Origin: a virus
IMG/VR virus record: IMGVR_UViG_3300025132_008407
Span: 1 to 43,559 of that record
Direction: 5' to 3' (one strand)
Length of the DNA stretch: 43,559 nt
Position numbers and translations under genes: made by a program
Shown here: positions 30,808-37,502 of the stretch, piece by piece
Numbering within the stretch: position 1 is the stretch's first letter
Layout: every line of letters starts with the position of its first letter
The notes under the pieces: model-generated
Database searches by the model: none
What the model was told of the DNA's origin: nothing
Seen by the model: only the letters and a program-made list of their open reading frames with translations

Positions 30808-31816
30808 GCTTAAAAAATTTACTCTCTACCTCTTTATTAGCAGTAACAGCAAATTGTAAATTTTTATCATCAATTATATTTACTACAATTTTATCTTTAA
30901 AGAGATTTTTATATATCTTCTTTATTAAATTTTTATTATTAGAATATAGTCTTATAGTATAGAGAGTAGAATTAAAAACTGTTAAGTCGCTGTTAAGCTT
31001 AAATTTTTGAATCCATTTATTTTTAATCTCTAATAAATTATTTTTTAATTGATTAAAATAATCTTTATTTTCAATAATAAATTCTAGAGTCTTGCAAGAA
31101 AAATAATCTAACTCGTATGATCCTCTGGTAGCTTCAAGTTGAAGCTTTAAAATTTTATTACAAGCTAGCCATCCCGTCTTAATACTCGGAAATCCAGATT
31201 TTGAAAAACTAGAAGAAATAATTAAGTTGTTATGTTTATCTAAAAAAGGTAAATAGCTTTTACTCTCCCATCCAATATAAACTTCATCTAAAAATACTAT
31301 TACATTTTTTTCTTCACAATAGGTTATTATCTGCTCTAACTCGCTATTAGTAAAATTATTTTCTAAATGTGCCATAGGATTGGTTAAAAACAGCACCTTT
31401 ATATTAGGTACTATTTCTTTAACTAGATCAACTGTAATATTATAATCTGGAGCTTTAGCTTTAATTGAAACCAACTCAACATTAAATACATCTGCATATA
31501 CCTTAAACATTGCAAAGGTAGGGTCAAACGTTCCCACTTTATCAGTGCTCTTTAAATTAAGTGATTCAAATACAGTTTTAATAGAGCCCTCAACACCTCG
31601 AGTAAGTAATAGTTTGTCTTTTTCAACACCAAGATACTCACTTAAGGTGTTATAAGAAGTAAACATGTCAGGGTATTGATGCAAATCCTCGCATTTAAAT
31701 TTCTTTAACAAATTTTTTAAAATATAATCAGGATGCTTATCTATGATAGTATTTCTATTTAGATATGTATATCCCTCTTTAAATTTTTTTCTTACTCGGG
31801 GTATACTCCTTACCAT
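30794..31816 (-). CDS. Fold-type I PLP aminotransferase, HisC-like
   Basis: The catalytic Lys is K206 in SSSFSKSG, preceded by the PLP-binding DEVY (177-180) and N146 in LTNPMAH. GWLACN follows where HisC/AspC proteins have R-x-G-W; here the first residue is Lys. The 340-aa length suits histidinol-phosphate aminotransferase-like enzymes. I chose the ATG at 31816, 5 nt after a GTTAAATA box; the longer open frame to 31990 would run through the divergent gene and encodes no recognisable domain. The substrate is unknown; decarboxylation is a possible alternative activity. Confidence 0.7.
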   Translation of the reverse strand: MVRSIPRVRKKFKEGYTYLNRNTIIDKHPDYILKNLLKKFKCEDLHQYPDMFTSYNTLSEYLGVEKDKLLLTRGVEGSIKTVFESLNLKSTDKVGTFDPTFAMFKVYADVFNVELVSIKAKAPDYNITVDLVKEIVPNIKVLFLTNPMAHLENNFTNSELEQIITYCEEKNVIVFLDEVYIGWESKSYLPFLDKHNNLIISSSFSKSGFPSIKTGWLACNKILKLQLEATRGSYELDYFSCKTLEFIIENKDYFNQLKNNLLEIKNKWIQKFKLNSDLTVFNSTLYTIRLYSNNKNLIKKIYKNLFKDKIVVNIIDDKNLQFAVTANKEVESKFFKHVCR

Positions 31817-31821
31817 ATTTT

Positions 31822-31829
31822 TATTTAAC
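31822..31829 (-). promoter_or_regulatory. Late-type promoter box for the aminotransferase
   Basis: Minus-strand GTTAAATA, 5 nt before the ATG at 31816; two mismatches from TATAAATA. Confidence 0.4.
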
Positions 31830-31854
31830 CCCTCTTTAAAAATATTAAAGGGGT
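31829..31854. other. Imperfect inverted repeat between divergent genes
   Basis: CCCCTCTTTAA and TTAAAGGGG can pair with a small bulge, leaving a short AT loop. It separates the two outward-facing late-type boxes and could terminate or insulate, or be an operator. Function unknown. Confidence 0.35.
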
Positions 31855-31861
31855 ATAAATA
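31854..31861 (+). promoter_or_regulatory. Perfect T4-type late promoter box
   Basis: TATAAATA exactly matches the T4 late consensus. The ATG of the small acidic protein follows after 7 nt. Confidence 0.65.
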
Positions 31862-31868
31862 CCTTTTG

Positions 31869-32084
31869 ATGGCTAAGAATTTAAATAAAAGTTTAGACGA
31901 AACTATAGAAAAGCTATATGATACTCTATATGAAGTAAAAGAAGTATTAGACAGTGCCGAGGATGGAGAGTTAGAACAAATGGCAGACATATTAATTGAG
32001 AGTGTAGAGGAAGCACTTACAGTAAATGAAGTTAATATTGAGTCAATTAAAGAACATATTAATAGTTTAAATAATTTAGAATAA
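31869..32084 (+). CDS. Small acidic helical protein (71 aa)
   Basis: No family recognised. The product is rich in Glu, Asp and Leu with heptad-like spacing (LDETIEKLYDTLYEVKEVLD, then EQMADILIESVEEAL), predicting one or two long helices, probably a coiled coil. I chose the ATG at 31869 because it follows a perfect late promoter box; the frame is open upstream only as the shadow of the divergent gene. Late expression suggests a structural, scaffold or adaptor role, but this is guesswork. Confidence 0.65.
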   Translation: MAKNLNKSLDETIEKLYDTLYEVKEVLDSAEDGELEQMADILIESVEEALTVNEVNIESIKEHINSLNNLE

Positions 32085-32090
32085 ACACAT

Positions 32091-32118
32091 TTGCTAAGTT
32101 AAATAACTCTAATATAAT
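32091..32118 (+). promoter_or_regulatory. Sigma70-like promoter for guaC, leaderless geometry
   Basis: TTGCTA (32091-32096), 16-bp spacer, TATAAT (32113-32118), then 6 nt to the ATG at 32125. Confidence 0.65.
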
Positions 32119-32124
32119 AAGAGT

Positions 32125-33165
32125 ATGAGGATTGAAACTGATCTGAAATATGACTTTGATGATGTCTTAATTAGGCCAAAAAGATCGACGTTATCGTCGA
32201 GAAAAGAGGTTGACTTAAATAGAACGTTTAAATTTAAATATGGTGGTTCATATCATGGTATACCTGTTATGGCTGCTAACATGGATGGAGTTGGTACGTT
32301 AGAAGTAGGAAGAACTTTAAGTGACTTAGATCTTTTTACTTGTTACAAGAAGGACATTGATGAAAAGGAGCTTATTGAAGAGCTAAAAGATAATCAAGGT
32401 AAACATGTAGCTGTTACTGTAGGTAGAAGTCATCATGATTATGATACGTTGTCTATTATTAACAAGAAAGTACCATTACGTAATATCTGTATTGATGTAG
32501 CAAATGGTTACTCACAGGCATTTGTAAGTTGTGTAAGGGTGGTAAGAAAAATGTTCCCTAAGAGTAATATTATTGCAGGTAATGTTGTAACAGGTGAAAT
32601 GGTAGAAGAGTTGCTTTTAGCTGGAGCTGATATTGTTAAAGTAGGCATTGGTTCAGGAAGTGTGTGTACAACTAGAATTAAAACAGGTGTAGGTTATCCG
32701 CAGTTTAGTTGTATTGCTGAATGCGCTGACGCTGCTCACGGTTTAGATGGTCATATTATTGCTGATGGAGGTTGCACGACACCTGGTGATGTAGCTAAAG
32801 CGTTTGGCGCCGGCGCTGATTTTGTAATGTTAGGGTCTATGTTAGCTGGATCGACAGAAGGAGGAGGTGAAAGGATTACTATAGATGATAAAGAATATGT
32901 TGAGTTCTACGGAATGAGCAGTAAGAAGGCTAACGAGAAACATAACGGAGGCTTAAAGGACTATAGAACTTCTGAAGGACGTAGAGTTGTTCTTCCATAT
33001 AAAGGACCTATGCGCTATATTGTTCAAGATATTTTAGGAGGCATTAGAAGTACATGTACATATGTTGGAGCAGCTAAGCTAAAGCATCTAAGTAAATGTG
33101 CTACTTTTGTAAGATGTACAAAAACTCATAGTAAAATATATGAATCAAATACTTTAGAAATATAA
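32125..33165 (+). CDS. guaC: GMP reductase
   Basis: It matches E. coli GuaC almost end to end as I recall it: MRIETDLKYDFDDVLIRPKR, VANGYS, AGNVVTGEM, the catalytic Cys181 in GSGSVCTTR, GVGYPQ, DGGCTTPGDVAKAF and FYGMSS. The length is 346 aa against 347. There is no CBS domain, which separates it from IMP dehydrogenase. It reduces GMP to IMP with NADPH, releasing ammonia, so guanine nucleotides can re-enter the adenine branch. In an AT-rich phage this could raise dATP; it also touches the pool used for GDP-sugars. It heads an operon with a glycosyltransferase and a rhamnose-type enzyme. Confidence 0.95.
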   Translation: MRIETDLKYDFDDVLIRPKRSTLSSRKEVDLNRTFKFKYGGSYHGIPVMAANMDGVGTLEVGRTLSDLDLFTCYKKDIDEKELIEELKDNQGKHVAVTVGRSHHDYDTLSIINKKVPLRNICIDVANGYSQAFVSCVRVVRKMFPKSNIIAGNVVTGEMVEELLLAGADIVKVGIGSGSVCTTRIKTGVGYPQFSCIAECADAAHGLDGHIIADGGCTTPGDVAKAFGAGADFVMLGSMLAGSTEGGGERITIDDKEYVEFYGMSSKKANEKHNGGLKDYRTSEGRRVVLPYKGPMRYIVQDILGGIRSTCTYVGAAKLKHLSKCATFVRCTKTHSKIYESNTLEI

Positions 33166-33166
33166 A

Positions 33167-33985
33167 ATGTCTGAACCAAAAGTCTTAGTAGCTGTACCTA
33201 CCTATGGTCGACCTTCTTACTTACCTAGATTAATAGCTAGCTTTAAAAAAATAAATTATAATAATAAAAAATTACTAATCATTAATGATGATAATAGAGT
33301 AAAGTATAAGCTTGATAAGCCTGATGCAGAAATTGATATTTGTAATTTAGATTTACACTTAAATTTATCTGTTAAGCGTAATTTATTTGCTTCGTGGGAT
33401 TGGGATATTTATATGCCTTTGGATGATGATGATATGTTTCTACCAGAGAGGATCAATAATCATGTAAGACAGTATGAAGCTCGTCCAGATATAGTATGTT
33501 ATAGAAATGAAGCAGCTTATTATTTTGGAGAGAATAGAGCTTACATTACAGACTATACTTCGTTTACAAATCATAGTTTAAAAAGGCAAGGGTGGTTTGA
33601 GAGTTTAGGATACACGTCTTTTGAAAGAAGCAACTTTGATGATCAGAGCATTCACCATAATATAGTTAACAGATGTGAATGTTTAATAGAAGCTGATTAT
33701 TTAAATTTAGATTTTATATACTGGTGGGGAAATACAGATGATGAGACAAAGTATAGAAATACCTTTAATAGCGACATTATGAAAAATGAAACTGTTGAAC
33801 TAGCTTCTAAAAAAGATTATATAGGCAAGATTAACAAACAAGGTTATATAACTTTAAAGCCAGATTACGATTGCTATAATAAAATTACAGATATAATTAA
33901 GAGATTGAATGTATATAGAAGAACTGAACATGATATACATCTTAATCAAACTACAGCGAGCGAAAAAATAAAAATTAATTTTTAA
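33167..33985 (+). CDS. GT2 glycosyltransferase
   Basis: PKVLVAVPTYGRPSYLPRLI (4-23) is the classic GT2 opening, LLIINDDN (36-43) the uracil-binding strand, and MPLDDDDMFLPERI (83-96) the D-x-D-containing acidic motif. Its inverting GT-A fold most often uses UDP- or dTDP-sugars. There is no transmembrane segment. It lies 1 nt after guaC and 1 nt before the rhamnose-type epimerase/reductase, so an NDP-rhamnose donor is a reasonable but unproven guess. Confidence 0.75.
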   Translation: MSEPKVLVAVPTYGRPSYLPRLIASFKKINYNNKKLLIINDDNRVKYKLDKPDAEIDICNLDLHLNLSVKRNLFASWDWDIYMPLDDDDMFLPERINNHVRQYEARPDIVCYRNEAAYYFGENRAYITDYTSFTNHSLKRQGWFESLGYTSFERSNFDDQSIHHNIVNRCECLIEADYLNLDFIYWWGNTDDETKYRNTFNSDIMKNETVELASKKDYIGKINKQGYITLKPDYDCYNKITDIIKRLNVYRRTEHDIHLNQTTASEKIKINF

Positions 33986-33986
33986 T

Positions 33987-34847
33987 ATGAATATAATAAT
34001 ACTAGGCAAAGGTTATGTTGGTAATCACCTGTTTAATACTCTAAGTGAGCACTCCGGTAGATATGGAGAGCGTCCTAACGTCCAAATTTTCTCAAAAGAA
34101 GAATTAGATTATACAGATGAAACTTGTTTAATGGAAGAAATTAACGTAATGGATGATACTTACATTATAAACTGCTCCGGCTTTACTGGTAGACCTAATG
34201 TAGATGAAGGTGAAAACAAGAAAGAAGAATGCTGGAAATATAATGTACAGGTACCTCTTAATTTAAATAAGGTTTGTAATGAAACAGGTGCAGAGATTAT
34301 TCATATTACTTCTGGTTGTATTTATACAGGGTATGAGAAAGAATGGGAAGAAGATGATACTCCTAATTTTGGAATTTATAGTAACGAAGCCTCTTTTTAT
34401 TCTAAAAGTAAACATGCTTTCGAAACGCTAAGTGATACAGGCCTCCATTTGAGAATAAGAATGCCTTTTTGCGATACAATGCATGAACGGTCAGTGTTAA
34501 CTAAAATCTACAATTATGATAATTTAGTTGATACAATAAATTCTAAAACTTATATACCCGAACTTTGTAATTTTATACAACATTATATTAAAGAAGGTTA
34601 TAAGGGTTATGAAACTATTCATTTTGTAAACAAGGAGCCTATATCAACAAAAGAAATAGTAGAAAAAATGAAAGCGGCTGGTATTGAAAATCCTAACTGG
34701 AAATGGAAAGAAATGGACCAATTAGGAATGAAAGCTAACAGATCAAATTGCATATTAGATACTACTAGACTAGAGCAACAATATAATTTTAATATTAGTT
34801 CAGAGTATACAGCATTAGATAGAGCCCTTGAAAAAATGACTTCTTAG
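33987..34847 (+). CDS. NDP-4-keto-6-deoxyglucose 3,5-epimerase/4-reductase-like (plant NRS/ER, mimivirus L780 type)
   Basis: The Rossmann loop is GKGYVGNHLF (7-16). GFTGRPNVDEGE (65-76), SGCIY (109-113), EEDDTPNF (121-128), YSKSK (138-142) and LRIRMPF further on follow plant UER1/NRS-ER block by block (G-TGRPNVD-CE, TGCIF, EEDxPNF, FYSKTK, LRVRMPI, later RSNxxLD). That enzyme does epimerisation and reduction in one chain, giving UDP-L-rhamnose; bacterial RmlC and RmlD split the job. An RmlB-type dehydratase lies two genes on, so a two-enzyme rhamnose route seems encoded. Whether the carrier is UDP or dTDP is unknown. RmlD-like reductase only is the fallback. Confidence 0.75.
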   Translation: MNIIILGKGYVGNHLFNTLSEHSGRYGERPNVQIFSKEELDYTDETCLMEEINVMDDTYIINCSGFTGRPNVDEGENKKEECWKYNVQVPLNLNKVCNETGAEIIHITSGCIYTGYEKEWEEDDTPNFGIYSNEASFYSKSKHAFETLSDTGLHLRIRMPFCDTMHERSVLTKIYNYDNLVDTINSKTYIPELCNFIQHYIKEGYKGYETIHFVNKEPISTKEIVEKMKAAGIENPNWKWKEMDQLGMKANRSNCILDTTRLEQQYNFNISSEYTALDRALEKMTS

Positions 34848-34855
34848 ATTAATAT
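34828..34855 (+). promoter_or_regulatory. Sigma70-like promoter inside the gene 33987 end
   Basis: TTGAAA (34828-34833), 16-bp spacer, TAATAT (34850-34855), then 5 nt to the ATG at 34861. Confidence 0.5.
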
Positions 34856-34860
34856 ATTAT

Positions 34861-35307
34861 ATGCACAAAGAAGGTTTATTGGGTTTTACCGCAGGTAATT
34901 TTGATTTATTACACCCGGGATATATTAGATGCTTTAGAGAGGCTAAGCGTCATTGTGATAAGTTTATAGTTTTTTTGCAGAAAGACCCCTCCTTGCATAG
35001 AAAGAGTAAATATAAACCAGTTATATCTCTCTACAATCGTTATGAAGCGTTAATGGCTATAAAATATATTGACGATGTCTATACATATCAAACTGAAGAA
35101 GAGTTAGTTAATCTAATTAAATTCTGGAAACCTGATATTAGAATACTTGGCGAAGATTATATTGAAAAAGAATCTTTTACTGGAGATGATTTACCTCCTA
35201 AAATAATTTACACTACACGATCGCATGAATGGTCAACTACTAAATTAAAAGATCTTATTACGTTACAAACTATTAAACAAAATCCAGATATAATAAAGAA
35301 AAAATGA
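34861..35307 (+). CDS. Nucleotidyltransferase (cytidylyltransferase/RfaE2-like)
   Basis: GFTAGNFDLLHPGYIRCF (8-25) is the nucleotide-binding signature of the glycerol-3-P cytidylyltransferase/HldE-C superfamily, but the usual H-x-G-H reads H18-P-G-Y21, losing the second His. A late segment, RSHEWSTTKLKDL, contains the conserved S-T-T-K. Length (148 aa) is that of a single catalytic domain. It would join CMP or AMP to a sugar or polyol phosphate; loss of the second His may lower or alter activity. It has its own promoter and is followed at 4 nt overlap by rmlB. Confidence 0.65.
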   Translation: MHKEGLLGFTAGNFDLLHPGYIRCFREAKRHCDKFIVFLQKDPSLHRKSKYKPVISLYNRYEALMAIKYIDDVYTYQTEEELVNLIKFWKPDIRILGEDYIEKESFTGDDLPPKIIYTTRSHEWSTTKLKDLITLQTIKQNPDIIKKK

Positions 35308-36284
35308 GTACGTACTTAGTTACTGGAGGTTGTGGATTTATAGGCTCTTATGTAGTAAAAGAGCTTTTAAAACTATCTGATACTGAGAAAATTTATCAGA
35401 TAGATAAGATGGGTATAGGCTCTAGTAGAGAAAATTTAATAACCGATGATCCAAGGGTACAAAATTACTTTTTTGATTTAGCTAATACTAATCACTGGAA
35501 GTTAAACATGTCTAACTCTATGCAATTTATAGATAGAGATGTTGATTATGTTATACACTTAGCAGCTGAATCACATGTAGATAGATCCATTGAAGGGCCC
35601 TTGGTATTTATTGATAGTAATGTTAGAGGTACAGCTAATGTTCTAGAATTTGTAAAAGAGATGAAATCAAGAATGGTGCATGTCTCAACTGATGAGGTAT
35701 ACGGTCACCTTACCGAAGACGATTCACCGTTTTTAGAAACTCACCCATTACGACCTCGTTCTCCATATGCAGCTTCCAAAGCTAGCTCTGATCTAGTAGT
35801 TCAATCATATATACATACATATGGTATTAACGCTTCAATTACAAGATGCTGTAACAATTATGGACCACGACAGCATGAAGAAAAACTAATACCTACTGTT
35901 ATTAAATCGATTATAGAAGGTAAAAATATTCCTGTTTATGGGAAGGGAGATAATATTCGCGAATGGATCCATGCAGAAGATCATGCTAAAGCTATTATAG
36001 AAATAGCACATACTGTTGAAGATGTAAAAGAAATATACAATATTGAAGGATCTAGATCAGTGCGTAATATTGATTTAGTTAATGAAATAATTTCAACGCT
36101 TATAGAGAAATATCCTCAGTATAGTAGAGAAGGTGAATATATTGAATTCGTAAAGGATAGATTAGGTCATGATTTTAGATACGATTTAGATACTATTCAT
36201 CCTAAGCTACAAAGCGTAGTCGATCAAAAAAAATTCAACTTAGAGAAGACTGTAGAATATTATGTTAAAGGCTATCAAGCTTGA
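35304..36284 (+). CDS. rmlB: dTDP/UDP-glucose 4,6-dehydratase
   Basis: A full-length 326-aa extended SDR with GGCGFIGS (8-15), LAAESHVDRSIEGP, the catalytic STDEVYG, SPYAASKASSD with the YxxxK pair, RCCNNYGPRQHEEKLIP and REWIHAEDHA, all diagnostic of RmlB. It converts NDP-glucose to NDP-4-keto-6-deoxyglucose, the precursor of L-rhamnose and many deoxysugars. The epimerase/reductase at 33987 can complete rhamnose. No RmlA (glucose-1-P thymidylyltransferase) is visible in this window; the host might supply NDP-glucose. Confidence 0.9.
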   Translation: MSTYLVTGGCGFIGSYVVKELLKLSDTEKIYQIDKMGIGSSRENLITDDPRVQNYFFDLANTNHWKLNMSNSMQFIDRDVDYVIHLAAESHVDRSIEGPLVFIDSNVRGTANVLEFVKEMKSRMVHVSTDEVYGHLTEDDSPFLETHPLRPRSPYAASKASSDLVVQSYIHTYGINASITRCCNNYGPRQHEEKLIPTVIKSIIEGKNIPVYGKGDNIREWIHAEDHAKAIIEIAHTVEDVKEIYNIEGSRSVRNIDLVNEIISTLIEKYPQYSREGEYIEFVKDRLGHDFRYDLDTIHPKLQSVVDQKKFNLEKTVEYYVKGYQA

Positions 36285-36286
36285 AT

Positions 36287-36763
36287 TTAGCTAACTTTAA
36301 AAAATTTAACTAACATCTCTTCTTCTGTCATTTGCGTCTCTACAGTATCATTATCAACCTCCTCAGTATCACTATAGTAGCTGCTATATATATCATCTTC
36401 TTCTTTACTATAATCGAAAGCGGATGAAGTAACTATTGTAGTTTCAAACCTACTCTTAATATCACCAATAATAATATGCTTTAAATGCTTTGCATCTGTT
36501 TCTTTTTCTGCCCTCTTTAAAAAATCTTTGATATCTTCTATCTTAAACTTTCCCTTCAACGCGTCAAAAGGATCTTCAAAAGTAGCCCATATGTAAGGAG
36601 CCAGGTATTTTGATGTAATTAATGCGCAATCTCTAATAACATAATAGGCAGATTTATTATTAATATCCACGCCAATATCGGGTTTTTTATAAGCTCTAAG
36701 AGCGGGTTCCTTTAGTTTCGCTTGTTTTTCCTTACTATTGGCTAGAATTATTTCTTCAAACAT
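36287..36763 (-). CDS. Hypothetical protein (158 aa), late-expressed
   Basis: No family recognised. The N-terminal two thirds look globular and helical with aromatic residues (APYIWATFEDPFDALKGK). The last 50 residues are strongly acidic and low in complexity (EEDDIYSSYYSDTEEVDNDT), probably disordered. It ends 3 nt from the convergent rmlB stop. ATG 36763 follows AATAAATA by 5 nt, suggesting late expression. Confidence 0.6.
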   Translation of the reverse strand: MFEEIILANSKEKQAKLKEPALRAYKKPDIGVDINNKSAYYVIRDCALITSKYLAPYIWATFEDPFDALKGKFKIEDIKDFLKRAEKETDAKHLKHIIIGDIKSRFETTIVTSSAFDYSKEEDDIYSSYYSDTEEVDNDTVETQMTEEEMLVKFFKVS

Positions 36764-36768
36764 ATAAA

Positions 36769-36776
36769 TATTTATT
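36769..36776 (-). promoter_or_regulatory. Late-type promoter box
   Basis: Minus-strand AATAAATA, 5 nt before the ATG at 36763. It overlaps the position (36775-36780, TTTAAA) where the -35 of the rightward promoter would lie. Confidence 0.5.
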
Positions 36777-36796
36777 TAAAATAATAGGAACTACGA

Positions 36797-36802
36797 TATA
36801 AT
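36797..36802 (+). promoter_or_regulatory. -10 box TATAAT touching a start codon
   Basis: A perfect TATAAT within GATATAATATGAGTGTG. The ATG at 36803 immediately follows, but a GTG at 36809 is 6 nt away, the same spacing as at the other leaderless genes. The -35 (TTTAAA, 16-bp spacer) is weak. Confidence 0.5.
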
Positions 36803-36808
36803 ATGAGT

Positions 36809-36994
36809 GTGAAGAAGAGATTTCCCAAGAAACCTTTCGAATTCGGTAGATATATTATCGAATATAGAGAGAGTCGAGACGCTGTCTTGCGGTTTCTAAA
36901 GGAACGTCTCGATACTTTCGATGAAGCTAAGATTGCAAGAGATAAATTGCTTAGTCAAGGCTGCACAGAACCGGTTATTAAAAAAGTAGGATGA
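36809..36994 (+). CDS. Hypothetical small basic protein (61 aa)
   Basis: No family recognised. The sequence KKRFPKKPFEFGRYIIEYRE and a helix with RFLKERLDTFDEAKIARDKL suggest a compact alpha/beta domain. I favour the GTG at 36809 because transcription from the adjacent TATAAT should start there; an ATG two codons earlier (36803) touches the -10 box and would precede the transcript. The next gene overlaps by 4 nt. Confidence 0.55.
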   Translation: MKKRFPKKPFEFGRYIIEYRESRDAVLRFLKERLDTFDEAKIARDKLLSQGCTEPVIKKVG

Positions 36995-37443
36995 TATTAT
37001 TAGAACCTTCAAAGGGAATAAAGCAAGAAACTAAACTAGATTTTAAATTATTAGAAACTTTACTTACTACTATACTTGAGTATAATCATAAGAAAAAAAT
37101 CTATCTAAAAGTAAAAGTACATAAAAGTAGAATACCTGGTACTTCGTATGTTCATCAAAAAACTAAGCGTAACTATTTGATTGGCTTAGATACTAGCAAT
37201 ACTAAAAAAAGATATTTAATTAGCTCTCTACTACATGAAATACGTCATTGTCTACAGTTTAATCTCTTTGGTTTTTGGAATCACGCGGTTCAATTTAAAA
37301 GCTGGAAAGAGTATTATACTTCTAGAGAAGAAGTAGATGCTAGAAAAATGGAACGGCTAACTACTCAATTAATTAAAATTTATGATTCTTCTACTAAGTT
37401 AAATGATACGTTCAGAGATCTTGAACTTAGTAGAATGCGTTAG
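36991..37443 (+). CDS. Putative zinc metallopeptidase-like protein (HExxH)
   Basis: SSLLHEIRHCLQFNLFGFW contains an HEIRH zincin motif at about residues 77-81, followed some 30 residues on by SREEVDARK, where the Glu or Asp could be the third ligand. This order resembles SprT-like and other minigluzincins (150 aa total). A protein-cleaving or merely zinc-binding role is possible. The N-terminus is Lys-rich. It is co-transcribed with the 61-aa gene. Confidence 0.45.
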   Translation: MILLEPSKGIKQETKLDFKLLETLLTTILEYNHKKKIYLKVKVHKSRIPGTSYVHQKTKRNYLIGLDTSNTKKRYLISSLLHEIRHCLQFNLFGFWNHAVQFKSWKEYYTSREEVDARKMERLTTQLIKIYDSSTKLNDTFRDLELSRMR

Positions 37444-37452
37444 GAACTCTGA

Positions 37453-37458
37453 TATAAT
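37453..37458 (+). promoter_or_regulatory. Extended -10 promoter of the DUF932 gene
   Basis: TGATATAAT is an extended -10 with no clear -35. It is followed by about 40 nt of A/C-rich leader containing ACAAACAAACAAACAA and no Shine-Dalgarno sequence; unlike the others here, this mRNA has a leader. Confidence 0.5.
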
Positions 37459-37502
37459 AAAAGAGTAACAAGATAAAACAAACAAACAAACAATAAAATA
37501 AA

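Noticed and set aside
31743-31868. Upstream extension of the 71-aa acidic protein
   Set aside because: The hydrophobic translation is the antisense of the aminotransferase N-terminus, and the ATG at 31869 follows a perfect late box.
31817-31990. N-terminal extension of the aminotransferase to 31990
   Set aside because: It would cover the divergent promoters and the start of the small acidic gene, and adds a Ser-rich segment unlike the family.
36282-36310. AT-rich palindrome-like stretch at the convergent rmlB/36287 junction as a terminator
   Set aside because: No stem of useful length can be drawn; pairing is only weak AT.
37475-37494. AAAC tandem units considered as a CRISPR or origin iteron array
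   Set aside because: Units are only 4 nt, lie in a 5' leader and have no spacers.
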